This document shows, piece by piece, positions 1 through 9,318 of a stretch of DNA of 64,000 bases. The number at the start of each line of letters is the position of its first letter. The stretch's first letter is position 1. Under the pieces are notes generated by a model. The model worked only from the letters and a program-made list of their open reading frames with translations, had not been told where the DNA came from and ran no database searches. Both the position numbers and the translations under genes were made by a program. The DNA comes from Acidobacteriota bacterium. GTDB lineage: Bacteria; Acidobacteriota; Blastocatellia; RBC074. The stretch lies in NCBI GenBank assembly GCA_018268995.1, contig JAFDVL010000038.1, positions 150,673 to 214,672 of the forward strand, in the 5' to 3' direction.

Positions 1-710
1 TGGGTGTGCAGTTGAATATCTACGCCTGCTTCGTGCATTTCCCGGATTTGTTCCAGCGTCATCAAATGCAAAAAGCGACGACGGACAATTTGATCGTAAT
101 CCACATTCAAATATGCCCCCAGGCGGCGGCATAACTCAACGCGCTGATCTTCATCCAATTGCGTCTCGGCATAACGAAAGACTTCCCAAGCCAGGTTTTC
201 TTTATCCTGTTCATTGCGACAATCATATTCGCCGGACAAATGCCGATCTACCTCAGACAGATCAAAATGGGTGCGCGACGTTTTCCAGAGCATGTATTGC
301 ACGGCCAATCGGAAAATCGGGTTTTGTTTGGTGACGTAATAAGAGGTAACAAAAACCGTAGCGGGAAAAAGATGTTCGCGCAACAACCCGAAAGCCGTCT
401 GGTAAAAACTATAAAACCCCTCGTCAAAAGTAATCACAACAGCGCGGCGCGGTAACTTCCGGCGCTCCATCAGGTCCAAAGCGCGGCTCAAATCCAGCAC
501 CTGATAATCCTTGCGAACCAGCCAGTTGAGACGTCGTGCAAAGGTGTCTGTATTAGTAAAAACTTTGCAGCGAAATTTGCTTTCATCGGTGCCGTTCGGA
601 CTAATCCCGTGATAACACAGGATTTTAAGACCCCGTAAGCGAAAGCTCCGAATAAGCGCAAACAGACCGAGAGATCGGGCGATAAATAAAACAAAATCCT
701 TAATTGTCAT
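1..710 (-). CDS. Polysaccharide deacetylase (NodB-like), 3' end cut by window edge
   Basis: From an ATG at 710 an open minus-strand frame of at least 236 codons runs off the left edge, so the C-terminus is absent. After a short hydrophobic N-terminus it shows the NodB esterase core: VVITFDEGF at residues 91-99, the following ATVFVTSYYV strand near 117-126, and at the very edge GVDIQLHTH, which fits the start of the histidine metal-binding motif. Family members remove N- or O-acetyl groups from extracellular polysaccharide, chitin oligomers or peptidoglycan. The usual motif 1 is TFDDG; here the second Asp, a metal ligand, is Glu (E97). It is last in a minus-strand run with a FemAB/GNAT protein and an O-antigen ligase-like protein, which suggests a role in trimming an exported glycan. 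Family assignment is firm, substrate unknown. Confidence 0.85.
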   Translation of the reverse strand, partial: MTIKDFVLFIARSLGLFALIRSFRLRGLKILCYHGISPNGTDESKFRCKVFTNTDTFARRLNWLVRKDYQVLDLSRALDLMERRKLPRRAVVITFDEGFYSFYQTAFGLLREHLFPATVFVTSYYVTKQNPIFRLAVQYMLWKTSRTHFDLSEVDRHLSGEYDCRNEQDKENLAWEVFRYAETQLDEDQRVELCRRLGAYLNVDYDQIVRRRFLHLMTLEQIREMHEAGVDIQLHT

Positions 711-809
711 TGCCGGCGTAAACCTGCCTTTCGGTATAGCGGTTTCGTATCGTTAATCTTGTACGATGCTTTCCGGTAGTGAGGCTGGTTTAGTAGTTGC
801 CCATGAAAA

Positions 810-2513
810 TTATAGGCTTTTGGTTGACCAGGTGATGGTTTTCCCTAGTCTTTTTTGTCGGAAGAGGCTGCTTTCGTATGTGAATCCGACTTTTTCAATT
901 ACATGTCGCGAAGGGGCGTTATCAGCCAGCACCATGATGTAAATTCTTTTGATGTCTGGTAGCTCCGCGACGTCGTGCAAAATCTGGTAAAGAGCCTGTT
1001 GATATAGTCCGCGTCCGCGTGCCTGCGGATGCGTAAAGAAGTCGTACAACACAGCATTTTCCGGTTCGTCAAAAATGTATTCCTGTCCGACTTCCGAAAG
1101 TTTGGCTTTTTGCTGGCGTAGCCCTAGCCATCCATAATGCACAAGGCAATCATTTTCGGTCAGCGAATAGCAATGCTGCTCACTTTCAAGTTGCTGCAAT
1201 GCTCGCTCAAAAAAACCTTGTTGCGTTTGATAGTCAGCCATCGGAGAAAAAGCAATCAGCGCAGATAGATCATCACGGGACATCAACTGAGGATGGGGCA
1301 ATTTCTTTACATCTTCGGGGTCGTAGACGTAAACGCGAAACTCAGTTTTCTCCCAGACCTTCCGCAGTAATTTCTTAGGGATGCTGACAGGGCTTACCCG
1401 CCGCAACTTACCAATCAAAGACCTGACTTGGTGAGGAGCAATTCCAATGAATTGAAAACCGCGCTTAGCAAGTGATTCTAATCGCTGTTGAGCTTTTCTT
1501 TTTTTGATTTGGCTACTACCGCTATCAAAAACGACGCGCAAAGTATGCACATGATCGTGGTCAGTTGCAAATCGTTCCTTCCAGGGATCGCCGCCCGGTG
1601 TTAGATCAAATGTCTTTATCCCTTGCGTTGCTAGCATTTCGCCTAACAGCAGAAGATGAAATTTTCCCGGTGAATGCAAGGCCTGAAAAGGCGAATGAGC
1701 AAACAACCACAGTGTGACTTCGTCCGAACTGCAAATCCCGAAATGTGCTGACACCAGCACTTCACCAACCTTCATGACCGTGACGTGTACCAACTCAGGA
1801 TGCTGCATCAGGGCCAGGTGAAATGGTTTCTTTAGGGCATCAATCCGAAAGGGTAAGATGTCATGCACAGCGCCTTGTCGTAAATCTGTGTAAGCAATGA
1901 TTTCATCAAACATTGCCGCGAATAATGATGGGTCAGTAATTTGCTCGAAGCGAAGGTCACCAACCTGCTTGAGCCGATTCAGACGACTTTTGTTGCTCTT
2001 CTTTTTCAGGGATTCAGCAATGGCGCGACCATCTCTGATTCGCAGCAAAGGTCGCCGATACGGCTGTAGATCAAGATGGCTACCGCGCAGGCGATCTGAT
2101 TTGATCCATTTCAGCGGCGTGTCGGGTGGCAGGTATTTAAAGTAAAGTTCTGCCGTCGGAAAGGCGAGTTGCAGATGTCCCAGCGCCGCGAGGATAAATT
2201 CATTACCAGCTTCAGATCGCGATAACCAGACTTGATATTCCGCGTGGTGTGTTCCCGCTCCCACCAAAGCATTGTTTTTTTTTTCAATAGCCAGGAGAAG
2301 CAGTCCGATTAACTCTCCATCGGTCGCCACCTGAGTAACGATCAATGGTTCGTATCGCTCAGCATAGATACTGTACCAGGTCGCAGCAAACGCACGGCTC
2401 TGAAATGGCGAGGCCCAGGGGCATCGCTGAAAAAGCAGGTCCCATTGTTGTCCTGAAGCTCCATCTTGCAGCCAGGAACGGGCGTCTTCAGCGCGGAAGA
2501 GTTTGATTGTCAT
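810..2513 (-). CDS. FemAB/BioF2-like acyltransferase fused to a C-terminal GNAT acetyltransferase
   Basis: A 567-residue protein without a signal peptide. The N-terminal ~340 residues resemble the CelD/BcsL/FemAB-like acyltransferase fold common in exopolysaccharide loci (WASPFQSRAFAATWY near the start, LTPGGDPWKERFA near 305-320). The last ~150 residues form a GNAT domain: the acetyl-CoA loop region ARGRGLYQQALY, then NAPSRHVIEKVGF, typical of the GNAT C-terminal half. Such enzymes transfer acyl or aminoacyl groups to sugars or lipid intermediates. It lies 36 bp downstream of the O-antigen ligase-like gene on the same strand, so co-transcription is likely and acyl decoration of the same glycan is a reasonable inference. 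Two linked acyltransferase domains may act in sequence or one may be regulatory; the sequence does not say. Confidence 0.75.
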   Translation of the reverse strand: MTIKLFRAEDARSWLQDGASGQQWDLLFQRCPWASPFQSRAFAATWYSIYAERYEPLIVTQVATDGELIGLLLLAIEKKNNALVGAGTHHAEYQVWLSRSEAGNEFILAALGHLQLAFPTAELYFKYLPPDTPLKWIKSDRLRGSHLDLQPYRRPLLRIRDGRAIAESLKKKSNKSRLNRLKQVGDLRFEQITDPSLFAAMFDEIIAYTDLRQGAVHDILPFRIDALKKPFHLALMQHPELVHVTVMKVGEVLVSAHFGICSSDEVTLWLFAHSPFQALHSPGKFHLLLLGEMLATQGIKTFDLTPGGDPWKERFATDHDHVHTLRVVFDSGSSQIKKRKAQQRLESLAKRGFQFIGIAPHQVRSLIGKLRRVSPVSIPKKLLRKVWEKTEFRVYVYDPEDVKKLPHPQLMSRDDLSALIAFSPMADYQTQQGFFERALQQLESEQHCYSLTENDCLVHYGWLGLRQQKAKLSEVGQEYIFDEPENAVLYDFFTHPQARGRGLYQQALYQILHDVAELPDIKRIYIMVLADNAPSRHVIEKVGFTYESSLFRQKRLGKTITWSTKSL

Positions 2514-2549
2514 ACGGGGCGCAGTTGTGATTTATCGCTCAACGCAATC

Positions 2550-3851
2550 TCAGGCTGAAGCTGGAACAAATCCATCGTCAGCGACATTGCGGGAAGCGGC
2601 CTCAACTATTTTTTGGACTTCTGCCTCTTTTTCATAATTGCGTGCCGTTGCTTTCAAAGCCGTGGCAAGCGGCACGATCACATATAAAACTTCAAAAGTG
2701 TACTGACTAAGAAAGAAGGCTGACACGCAATATCCAACCAGGGCAATCTCTAATCCATGCGTGTAATTAATCGTTAAACTATCAGGTGCCCGGGCTTTCA
2801 GGATACGACGCACTAACCGCAACCTGAAATACGTCACGCCCAACATTGCCAAAAAGAAAAACAATGCCGGAACGCCAGCATCTACAGCACACTGTAAATA
2901 AGAATTATGGGCTACTCGTGTATCTGTCGGATCACCATATTTGCCATAAATCAGCAGGATATTTTTCATGCCGATGCCAGCCCAGGGGTAATCCTTGATG
3001 ATATTAAAGCTCACTTCCCAGGCACGCAGTCGTTGCTGCGCCGAGCTATCCTGCTCCTGTGCATCTTTAATCGTGCTGATGCGCTCTTTGACTTTGTCAG
3101 GCCCAAAGCTAATAAATAAGGCAGCCGCAAGGGCTAGAATCGCAAGGCCAGTCACTTTATATTTGGTTTTGAGAGCAATCAACAACGCAACAAAACAAAG
3201 ACCGAGGAAACCACCGCGCGAATAAGTAAACAAGATCGTGGTAGCAGTCATTACCCCAATGCCATAAAATCCCCAACGCAAGTACCAACGTTTCTCACCT
3301 TTGGCAAGATAGTAAGCCAGTGGCGTAGTCATGACGAGCAGAAGCGCATAGTCGTTATTATCTTCAAAGGCCCCCCCAGGGCCGGTAAGTTTGACATTGC
3401 CGAAGTGGATGATGCTACCAACAAAGTCCTTGAAGGTTACCAGACTGACCGAAACAACCAGCATGATCAAAAACCAGCGGACTTTCTGCTCACTATCGGC
3501 CAATGCAGAAATCAACAAACCAATAACGATGATCTTTGTGAATTCGATAAATTTGATTTCCGCATTTGGCACGTTATAGCCGAAATAGGTGCCCATCAAA
3601 GTCTGCAACCAAACCAGCAACATAAAGATGTTGGCCCCAATTTTGGGGGGCCGCTTGATCATGTCAAAGACCACATAGCCCGCCACCGTGGCCACACCGA
3701 CCATCAACGAATATTGCGCCGATTGCACGTATGCCCACTCATGCGGACGTGTAATTGCCATCGAGATAAAAGTCAGCACGCCGACATAGGGTGACAAAAA
3801 TGCCAAGGGCACCGCAATCACCATAATCCCCAACAATAAAAGCGCTTTCAT
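2550..3851 (-). CDS. O-antigen ligase / Wzy-like membrane protein (exosortase-type O-ligase family)
   Basis: A 433-residue multi-spanning membrane protein with about 10-12 hydrophobic segments starting at residue 3. The sequence resembles the putative O-glycosylation ligase family found with PEP-CTERM/exosortase polysaccharide loci: the FTYSRGGFLGL segment in the middle, a large extracytoplasmic loop (FGPDKVKERISTIKDAQEQ onwards), the RAWEVSFNIIKDYPWAGIG block, and the AHNSYLQCAVDAGVPALFF signature late in the protein. Proteins of this fold polymerise or transfer lipid-linked oligosaccharides at the outer face of the inner membrane. It starts 18 bp after the cobalamin adenosyltransferase stop and precedes the FemAB/GNAT gene. 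No exosortase is seen in the window, so the acceptor (lipid A, protein or polymer) is unknown. Confidence 0.78.
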   Translation of the reverse strand: MKALLLLGIMVIAVPLAFLSPYVGVLTFISMAITRPHEWAYVQSAQYSLMVGVATVAGYVVFDMIKRPPKIGANIFMLLVWLQTLMGTYFGYNVPNAEIKFIEFTKIIVIGLLISALADSEQKVRWFLIMLVVSVSLVTFKDFVGSIIHFGNVKLTGPGGAFEDNNDYALLLVMTTPLAYYLAKGEKRWYLRWGFYGIGVMTATTILFTYSRGGFLGLCFVALLIALKTKYKVTGLAILALAAALFISFGPDKVKERISTIKDAQEQDSSAQQRLRAWEVSFNIIKDYPWAGIGMKNILLIYGKYGDPTDTRVAHNSYLQCAVDAGVPALFFFLAMLGVTYFRLRLVRRILKARAPDSLTINYTHGLEIALVGYCVSAFFLSQYTFEVLYVIVPLATALKATARNYEKEAEVQKIVEAASRNVADDGFVPASA

Positions 3852-3869
3852 ACTGCTACTGCCTTTCGC

Positions 3870-4430
3870 TCACTGCTTTTTTCGCGCACTGAAATTTGCC
3901 AGCGTCTCCGGGATTCCGGCCCGACGATTGACGGCCCGTGCAAAAACAAAAAGGAAGTCCGAAATGCGATTCAAATAAATCAGGGCTTGCGGATTGATCG
4001 TATTTTCTGCGGCGAGTGCAACCACGCTGCGTTCGGCCCGGCGCGCTACGGTACGAGCCAAGTGTAAAAACGCTCCGGCCTGAGAACCGCTGGGCAAAAT
4101 AAACTCTTGAAGCGGTTCCAATTCGGCCAGAAACTTATCAATCAATCCCTCCAGATCGGTAACCAGTCTTTCATCTATGCGCCGCAAAAATACATCCATC
4201 GGGCTGGCTAAATCTGCTCCCAGAATAAACAGTTCATTTTGAATTCGTCCCAACACTTCATCCAATTCCTGGTGAGTAAGGAAAGTCCGTGCAACACCAA
4301 GCAAGGAATTCAATTCATCAACATCGCCGAAGGCCACAACTCTTAAATCAGCTTTGCTAACCCGCTTACCGCCAACCAACGAAGTTTCTCCGGCATCCCC
4401 GGTCTTCGTATAAACCTTTGTAATTCGCAC
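3870..4430 (-). CDS. Cob(I)alamin adenosyltransferase, PduO type
   Basis: Transfers the adenosyl group of ATP to cob(I)alamin, giving coenzyme B12. The protein begins with the family hallmark [19 protein letters not shown], continues with [12 protein letters not shown] and has the C-terminal signature [17 protein letters not shown]. The frame is open up to 4622, but homology begins only at VRITK, and a GTG at 4430 is preceded by AAGGAG with a 5-base spacer; this gives 186 residues, the normal family length. The ~64 upstream codons are Cys-rich non-coding-like sequence. It is first in a run reading into the O-antigen ligase-like gene, an odd functional partner, so the link may be only positional. 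No cobalamin riboswitch was recognised upstream. Confidence 0.93.
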   Translation of the reverse strand: MRITKVYTKTGDAGETSLVGGKRVSKADLRVVAFGDVDELNSLLGVARTFLTHQELDEVLGRIQNELFILGADLASPMDVFLRRIDERLVTDLEGLIDKFLAELEPLQEFILPSGSQAGAFLHLARTVARRAERSVVALAAENTINPQALIYLNRISDFLFVFARAVNRRAGIPETLANFSARKKQ

Positions 4431-4669
4431 GTTTGCTCCTTGTAATGCAAAGTTATGACAACACGTTGTACGGGGCTTCGACTGCAAAATGGCACTGCAG
4501 TATAACAGTTTCACCACAAATTCATCGCAAAGTATTCGCTGACCGCAAAAGTGGGGGTTAAAGGTAAAAGGAATGGAAATACTTTGCAAGCATATACACA
4601 CAACATATAATCGCCGCCGCAATAGAATTCATTTCTCCAAATCCATGACGAAAGGCTGAAGATTAAGTA
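4431..4669. promoter_or_regulatory. Divergent intergenic region with a 10-bp inverted repeat
   Basis: This 239-bp gap separates the minus-strand adenosyltransferase from the plus-strand oxidoreductase-epimerase gene and must hold at least one promoter for each. A perfect 10-bp inverted repeat, GCAAAGTATT at 4527-4536 and AATACTTTGC at 4578-4587, spans 61 bp and could be a split operator or base-pair in RNA. No convincing -35/-10 pair could be fixed by eye. Confidence 0.35.
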
Positions 4670-6796
4670 ATGTCAAAGGTGCATAACGTCTGTATTGTCG
4701 GTGCGGGATACATTTCGCTCTTCCATATTGAAGCCTTAAAGCTACTGCCAAATATCAACATCGCTGCCGTGTGTGATTCCAATGCGCAACGCGCCACGGC
4801 ACTCGCTAAAAAGTGGGGCATTCCCCAAGTTTTCTCGACAATTGACGATTTGATCGCCAGTCAAAGCTGCGATGTCGCTCACGTGCTGGTGCCGCCGGAT
4901 TTGCATCGCAAGGTGGCCGAACCGTTGCTCCGTGCGGGCTTGCACGTGATGGTCGAAAAACCATTGGCCGTTTCCGCAGCGGATTGCGAAGCGTTGTTGC
5001 AGGCAGCGCAGGAAAAGAACGTCAAGCTTGGCATCAATCACAACTCGACCTTTCGTCCCAGTTTTACCCAGCTCAAAGAAATTATCCGTTCCAATCAGGT
5101 CGGGCATTTGCATCACGTCATCTGCCATTTGAATGTGCCGCTGCGTCAACTCGGAGCCAAGCAATTCAGTCACTGGATGTTTCAGTTACCGCAAAATCTG
5201 TTTTTGGAACAAGGTGTCCATCCCCTTTCACAAATCTACGATTTGATTGGCAACGCCTCGCAAGTCACGACGCTCACTTCCGGCCATCAACAATTGGCTC
5301 CAGGCGTGGAAATTTATGACACGTGGCAGGTGTCTTTAGTCGGCGAACGCGCAACGGCACAGTTGTTTCTCTCGGTTGGGCAAGACTTCCCCTCCTGGCA
5401 AATTACGGCCATTTGCGAAGACGGAACGATTCACGCGGATTTCCTGCACGAACGCTGTCTGGTGCAAACGCGCACTAAGGAAATGGATTTCTACAATTCA
5501 CTTCGCACGGGCGCACGGATGACAGGTCAACTGGCGAAACAAAGCCTGAGAGGTGCTGCCGGATACGTTCTTTCACAACTGAAGCTTGTTCCTAAGACTG
5601 ACCCTTTTATCGTCAGCATTAACGAAGCGGTCGCAGCTTTTTACGATGGGATAGATAATAACGGTCAATTTGTTGATGGCAAGGCTGGTGCAGACGTAAT
5701 CAAAATGTGTGAGCAGGTAACGGCTAAGGTTGCCACGCCCACAGCGATTTCACCAGCCATAGTTGCCAATGGACAACCTGCAAGCCCCGAAAAATTTGAT
5801 GTCGTTGTCATTGGTGGTACGGGGTTCATTGGCTCACATTTGATCAGGCAATTGATGACGACAAACCAGCGCGTAAAAGTTATTGCCCGTAATACTCGAA
5901 CGCTGCCAGAGATTTTTCATCATCCGAACATCAAAGTCGTGGCCGGCGACATCTCCAATGAAAAAGTCATTGATGCTGCCGTTGCCGATGTGCCAGTTGT
6001 GATTCACTTGGCGCACGGGGGTGGGGGTGAGACGTGGGAAGAAATCAAACGCTCGATGGTGGACGGCACACGCGTGATTGCCGAAGCCTGTTTGCGGCAC
6101 AAAACCAAACGATTGATTTACATCGGCACGATTGCTTCGCTGTATCTCGGCGATGCGTCAGAATGCATTACCGGCAACACGCCAAACGATCCCAGTGCTG
6201 AAACACGCGCCTTGTATTCACGCGGCAAAGCGGCGTGTGAAGACATCCTGAATAAATTGCACAAAGAACAAAATCTGCCTGTCGTGATTCTGCGCCCCGG
6301 CGTAGTGATCGGTGAAGGCGGGATGCCATTTCACTCCGGCATTGGCTTTGCCAATCAGGAAGGGCACATGATTGGGTGGAATGATGGCAGCAATCCATTG
6401 CCTTTCATCCTGGTCGAAGATTGCGCCAGTGCCATCGCCTGCGCGATGAAGGCTCCTGGCATTGAGGGCAAATCCTACAATCTGGTCGGAGATCAGCGGC
6501 CTTCGGCACGGCAATACATGAAAGCATTGTCCACAGCACTTGGCAGACCCGTCCGGTTTTATCCGCAATCCGTGTTGAAGCTGCAATTAATTGAAATCGG
6601 CAAGTGGATTATCAAACGTGCAACAGGCCGACGCGATGCGCCCTTCCCCAGCTATCGGGATTTGAAATCAAGAGGACTGGTTGCGCCTTTCGACACCACG
6701 GACGTCAAGCGCGATTTGGGCTGGATGCCGATTCAGGATGAGCAGGCGTTCATTCAGCGCGGGATTGCGATTCACCAAAAGAGACAGCATGACTAA
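4670..6796 (+). CDS. Fusion of Gfo/Idh/MocA oxidoreductase and NAD-dependent epimerase/dehydratase
   Basis: A 708-residue two-domain enzyme. Residues 1 to ~350 are a Gfo/Idh/MocA-type sugar oxidoreductase: dinucleotide-binding GAGYIS at the N-terminus, then EKPLAVSAADCEALL and the GINHNSTFRP substrate region. A second Rossmann fold starts near residue 377 with GGTGFIGSHL and continues as an extended SDR with the YSRGK catalytic Tyr/Lys pair near 516 and LRPGVVIGEGG. Gfo/Idh enzymes oxidise or reduce nucleotide sugars; extended SDRs epimerise or dehydrate them. Having both in one chain suggests consecutive steps in making an unusual nucleotide sugar for the glycosyltransferases downstream. The last 8 bases overlap the next gene, indicating translational coupling. 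Confidence 0.85.
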   Translation: MSKVHNVCIVGAGYISLFHIEALKLLPNINIAAVCDSNAQRATALAKKWGIPQVFSTIDDLIASQSCDVAHVLVPPDLHRKVAEPLLRAGLHVMVEKPLAVSAADCEALLQAAQEKNVKLGINHNSTFRPSFTQLKEIIRSNQVGHLHHVICHLNVPLRQLGAKQFSHWMFQLPQNLFLEQGVHPLSQIYDLIGNASQVTTLTSGHQQLAPGVEIYDTWQVSLVGERATAQLFLSVGQDFPSWQITAICEDGTIHADFLHERCLVQTRTKEMDFYNSLRTGARMTGQLAKQSLRGAAGYVLSQLKLVPKTDPFIVSINEAVAAFYDGIDNNGQFVDGKAGADVIKMCEQVTAKVATPTAISPAIVANGQPASPEKFDVVVIGGTGFIGSHLIRQLMTTNQRVKVIARNTRTLPEIFHHPNIKVVAGDISNEKVIDAAVADVPVVIHLAHGGGGETWEEIKRSMVDGTRVIAEACLRHKTKRLIYIGTIASLYLGDASECITGNTPNDPSAETRALYSRGKAACEDILNKLHKEQNLPVVILRPGVVIGEGGMPFHSGIGFANQEGHMIGWNDGSNPLPFILVEDCASAIACAMKAPGIEGKSYNLVGDQRPSARQYMKALSTALGRPVRFYPQSVLKLQLIEIGKWIIKRATGRRDAPFPSYRDLKSRGLVAPFDTTDVKRDLGWMPIQDEQAFIQRGIAIHQKRQHD

Positions 6797-7913
6797 GCCG
6801 CAGCATCTGTTGCACGTATTTTCGACCTTCGCGGTGGGCGGCCCTGAGGTTCGGTCGTGCGATTTGATCAATCATTTTGGCGAGCGCTATCGCCACACGA
6901 TTATTGCGATGGATGGTCGCTATGACTGCCGGGCAAAATTGCAGCCCGGTGTGCCGGTTACTTATCTTGAAGTCCAAAACTTCCGGCAAAACCTACTGAA
7001 AAACGTGCAGCAATTTTCCCGCTTGCTCAAACAGCTCAAGCCAGATGTCCTGCTCACCTACAATTGGGGTTCAATTGAATGGGGTCTGGCCAATGCCCTG
7101 AGCCGGGTGTGTCCGCACTTCCATTGGGAAGAAGGCTTTGCACCGGAAGAGGTAGTAAGACAAAAAACACGACGGATTTACGCGCGCAGGCTCTTTTTAT
7201 CTAATGCCCAAAAGGTGGTTGTGCCTTCGCGCGTTCTGGAAAGAATTGCCCAGCAAGTTTGGAAATTTCCTGCAAGTCGTGTAAGTTATATCCCGAATGG
7301 AGTTGATGTAGATAAATACTCGCGCTCTTTTTCTCACGAACACAATTTGACGTTCATTCCAGAACTGACGAAGCATCAAGGGAAGTTGCTTGTCGGAACG
7401 GTTGCTACGCTTCGCCAAGAAAAAAATATTCCGCGTCTGATTCGCGCATTTACACAAGCGGCAACACACCTTGATGCGATATTAGCAATCGTAGGAAATG
7501 GGCCAGAGTATCAATCTCTGTTGCAGTTAGTACAAAACAATAACTTATCCGAAAAAGTGATCTTACTCGGTCATAAAGACGATCCGGCAGAAATCGTAAA
7601 ACAATTCGATGTCTTTGCTATTTCTTCCGATACGGAACAGATGCCTATTTCTGTACTTGAAGCAATGGCAGCAGGGTGCCCGATTGTGGGAACTGAGGTG
7701 GGAGACATTAAAGAGATGGTTGCCTCGGCCAATAAATCTTTTCTGTGTCCAGCTGTGGATGAAGCCGCTTTTGCGAACAAGCTCCAACAATTGCTGACGG
7801 ACGCTGTTTTGCGTGCCCAAATCGGGCAACAAAACTATGAACGTTGCAAGGAGTTATTCGACAAAAGTGTGATGTATCGGAACTATGAAAATCTCTACGA
7901 TTTGAACGTATAG
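6789..7913 (+). CDS. Glycosyltransferase family 4
   Basis: A 374-residue GT-B fold retaining glycosyltransferase. The N-terminal acceptor domain starts with HLLHVFSTFAVGGPEVRS, where GGPE is the glycine-rich loop of GT4 enzymes. The C-terminal donor domain shows IPNGVDVDKYS, then LVGTVATLRQEKN, and the nucleotide-sugar signature SSDTEQMPISVLEAMAAG. The ATG at 6789 overlaps the end of the preceding gene by 8 bases and coincides with the start of the conserved domain; the frame opens earlier, at 6681, but those 36 codons lie inside the upstream gene. It probably adds one sugar of the repeat unit made by this locus. Donor and linkage cannot be read from sequence. Confidence 0.88.
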   Translation: MTKPQHLLHVFSTFAVGGPEVRSCDLINHFGERYRHTIIAMDGRYDCRAKLQPGVPVTYLEVQNFRQNLLKNVQQFSRLLKQLKPDVLLTYNWGSIEWGLANALSRVCPHFHWEEGFAPEEVVRQKTRRIYARRLFLSNAQKVVVPSRVLERIAQQVWKFPASRVSYIPNGVDVDKYSRSFSHEHNLTFIPELTKHQGKLLVGTVATLRQEKNIPRLIRAFTQAATHLDAILAIVGNGPEYQSLLQLVQNNNLSEKVILLGHKDDPAEIVKQFDVFAISSDTEQMPISVLEAMAAGCPIVGTEVGDIKEMVASANKSFLCPAVDEAAFANKLQQLLTDAVLRAQIGQQNYERCKELFDKSVMYRNYENLYDLNV

Positions 7914-8026
7914 GTTCCGTAGTGTTGTTGCTTTTTCGGATTGACTAGCGCGCGCCAGCAAAAGGGCGAGTCCTCCCATTGCCATAGACGAGGCGCAGCA
8001 GGCGTGCTCATTTAAAGGGCGTAGCT

Positions 8027-9208
8027 GTGAAATTCTTAGTCTTTTCAGATGATTGGGGGGAGCATCCTTCAAGCTGTCAGCATCTATTTCAAATCCTTAC
8101 GCACCAACATCCGACGATTTGGGTCAATACCGTTGGGCTCCGGCTACCGCAATTTACCGTGCATGACACCGTGAAAGGAGTTCGCAAGCTATCGGCGATG
8201 CTGGGCTTGCGTCAGCTTAACGGGGCGAATGGAAACAACGGGCATAATGGGCATTCCCCGCACGTTTGCGTTCCACTGATGACCCCTTTTCACCGTCCTC
8301 AATGGCTTGCTGATTGGAATCAGCGATCTTTACTGCGCCATGTTTCGCAGGAACTCCAGAAAAAGAAATTCGATGACTTTACGTTGATTACTACGACGCC
8401 AACGGTGTGTGATGTGGTGGATAAGTTACAGGCGCGCAAAATCATTTATTATTGCGTAGATGATTTCAGCGAATGGCCAGGGATGGAGCAGGAATTGATT
8501 CTGAATTTAGAGCAGCGGCTTTTGCAACACGTTGACACCGTCATCTGCTCGTCGCAACCGCTTTATGAAAAATTCCAGGATAAATATCCAACGCATTTGC
8601 TGCGACACGGCGTAGACGTCAAGTTGTTTTCGACCCCGCCAGTCCAGGAACACCCGTGTCTGACAGATATTCCGAAACCACGCGTTGGGTATTTCGGGAA
8701 CTTTGATAAGCGCAATAATCAGGAGCTTATCGCGGCTATTGCAAAGGCCATGCCCTATGTTTCCTTTGTCTTTACCGGCCCAATTCAGGACAACATCGCT
8801 GCCCTAAAAAAACTACCTAATGTCTATTTTACTGGCCCCGTAGCGTATGAAGAGTTACCCGCAGTGGTCAAAGGTTGGGAAGCTTGCTTGTTGCCCTATT
8901 TCTACAATACGTTGACCGTAAATATTAACCCCTTAAAGCTCAAAGAGTATCTGGCCTGCGGCAAGCCTGTGGTTGCCACCCCATTGCCGGATGTTTGCGA
9001 GATGGATCAGTATTTACGAGTCGTTGATGAGCGTAATATCGCAGGCTGGCGACAAGCCATTGATGAGGCAATCAGTGGTCAGTGGGTGCCGGATCTGCCA
9101 GCAGTCGGGCAAATGCTCGCAGGGGAAAGCTGGGAACGTAAAGCGGATATTTTCCTGCGAATCTGTCAAGTAGCAGGGCTGATGATGAATTTCAGAGTTG
9201 AAATCTAA
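8027..9208 (+). CDS. Glycosyltransferase, GT4/GT1-like
   Basis: A 393-residue GT-B-like protein starting at a GTG preceded by a weak AAAGGG. The N-terminal half contains KIIYYCVDDFSEWPGME followed by the VDTVICSSQPLYEKF segment, which resembles glycosyltransferases of the TuaH/Wza-locus type. The C-terminal half has LRHGVDVKLFST, VGYFGNFDKRNNQ and the donor-binding PLKLKEYLACGKPVVATPLP. A stretch rich in Asn, Gly and His (residues ~66-78, NGANGNNGHNGHS) forms a low-complexity linker in the N-terminal domain. It is separated from its GT4 neighbours by ~110 bp on each side, so it need not be strictly coupled, but all three point the same way. Confidence 0.8.
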   Translation: MKFLVFSDDWGEHPSSCQHLFQILTHQHPTIWVNTVGLRLPQFTVHDTVKGVRKLSAMLGLRQLNGANGNNGHNGHSPHVCVPLMTPFHRPQWLADWNQRSLLRHVSQELQKKKFDDFTLITTTPTVCDVVDKLQARKIIYYCVDDFSEWPGMEQELILNLEQRLLQHVDTVICSSQPLYEKFQDKYPTHLLRHGVDVKLFSTPPVQEHPCLTDIPKPRVGYFGNFDKRNNQELIAAIAKAMPYVSFVFTGPIQDNIAALKKLPNVYFTGPVAYEELPAVVKGWEACLLPYFYNTLTVNINPLKLKEYLACGKPVVATPLPDVCEMDQYLRVVDERNIAGWRQAIDEAISGQWVPDLPAVGQMLAGESWERKADIFLRICQVAGLMMNFRVEI

Positions 9209-9318
9209 AATCGTCTTGACAGGCGAGGGGCGTCTGAAAATTTTCAGCCCTTGCGCCTTTCAAGACAAAAATCCATTTCCGGCGAAATCTCTTCCTTACG
9301 AATTCCCTCTCGCATCAA

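Noticed and set aside
4431..4622. N-terminal extension of the cobalamin adenosyltransferase to an ATG at 4622
   Set aside because: The extra ~64 codons lack family similarity; GTG 4430 has AAGGAG at proper spacing and gives the standard protein.
4431..4669. Cobalamin riboswitch upstream of the adenosyltransferase
   Set aside because: No B12-box-like conserved segments were found in the short leader.
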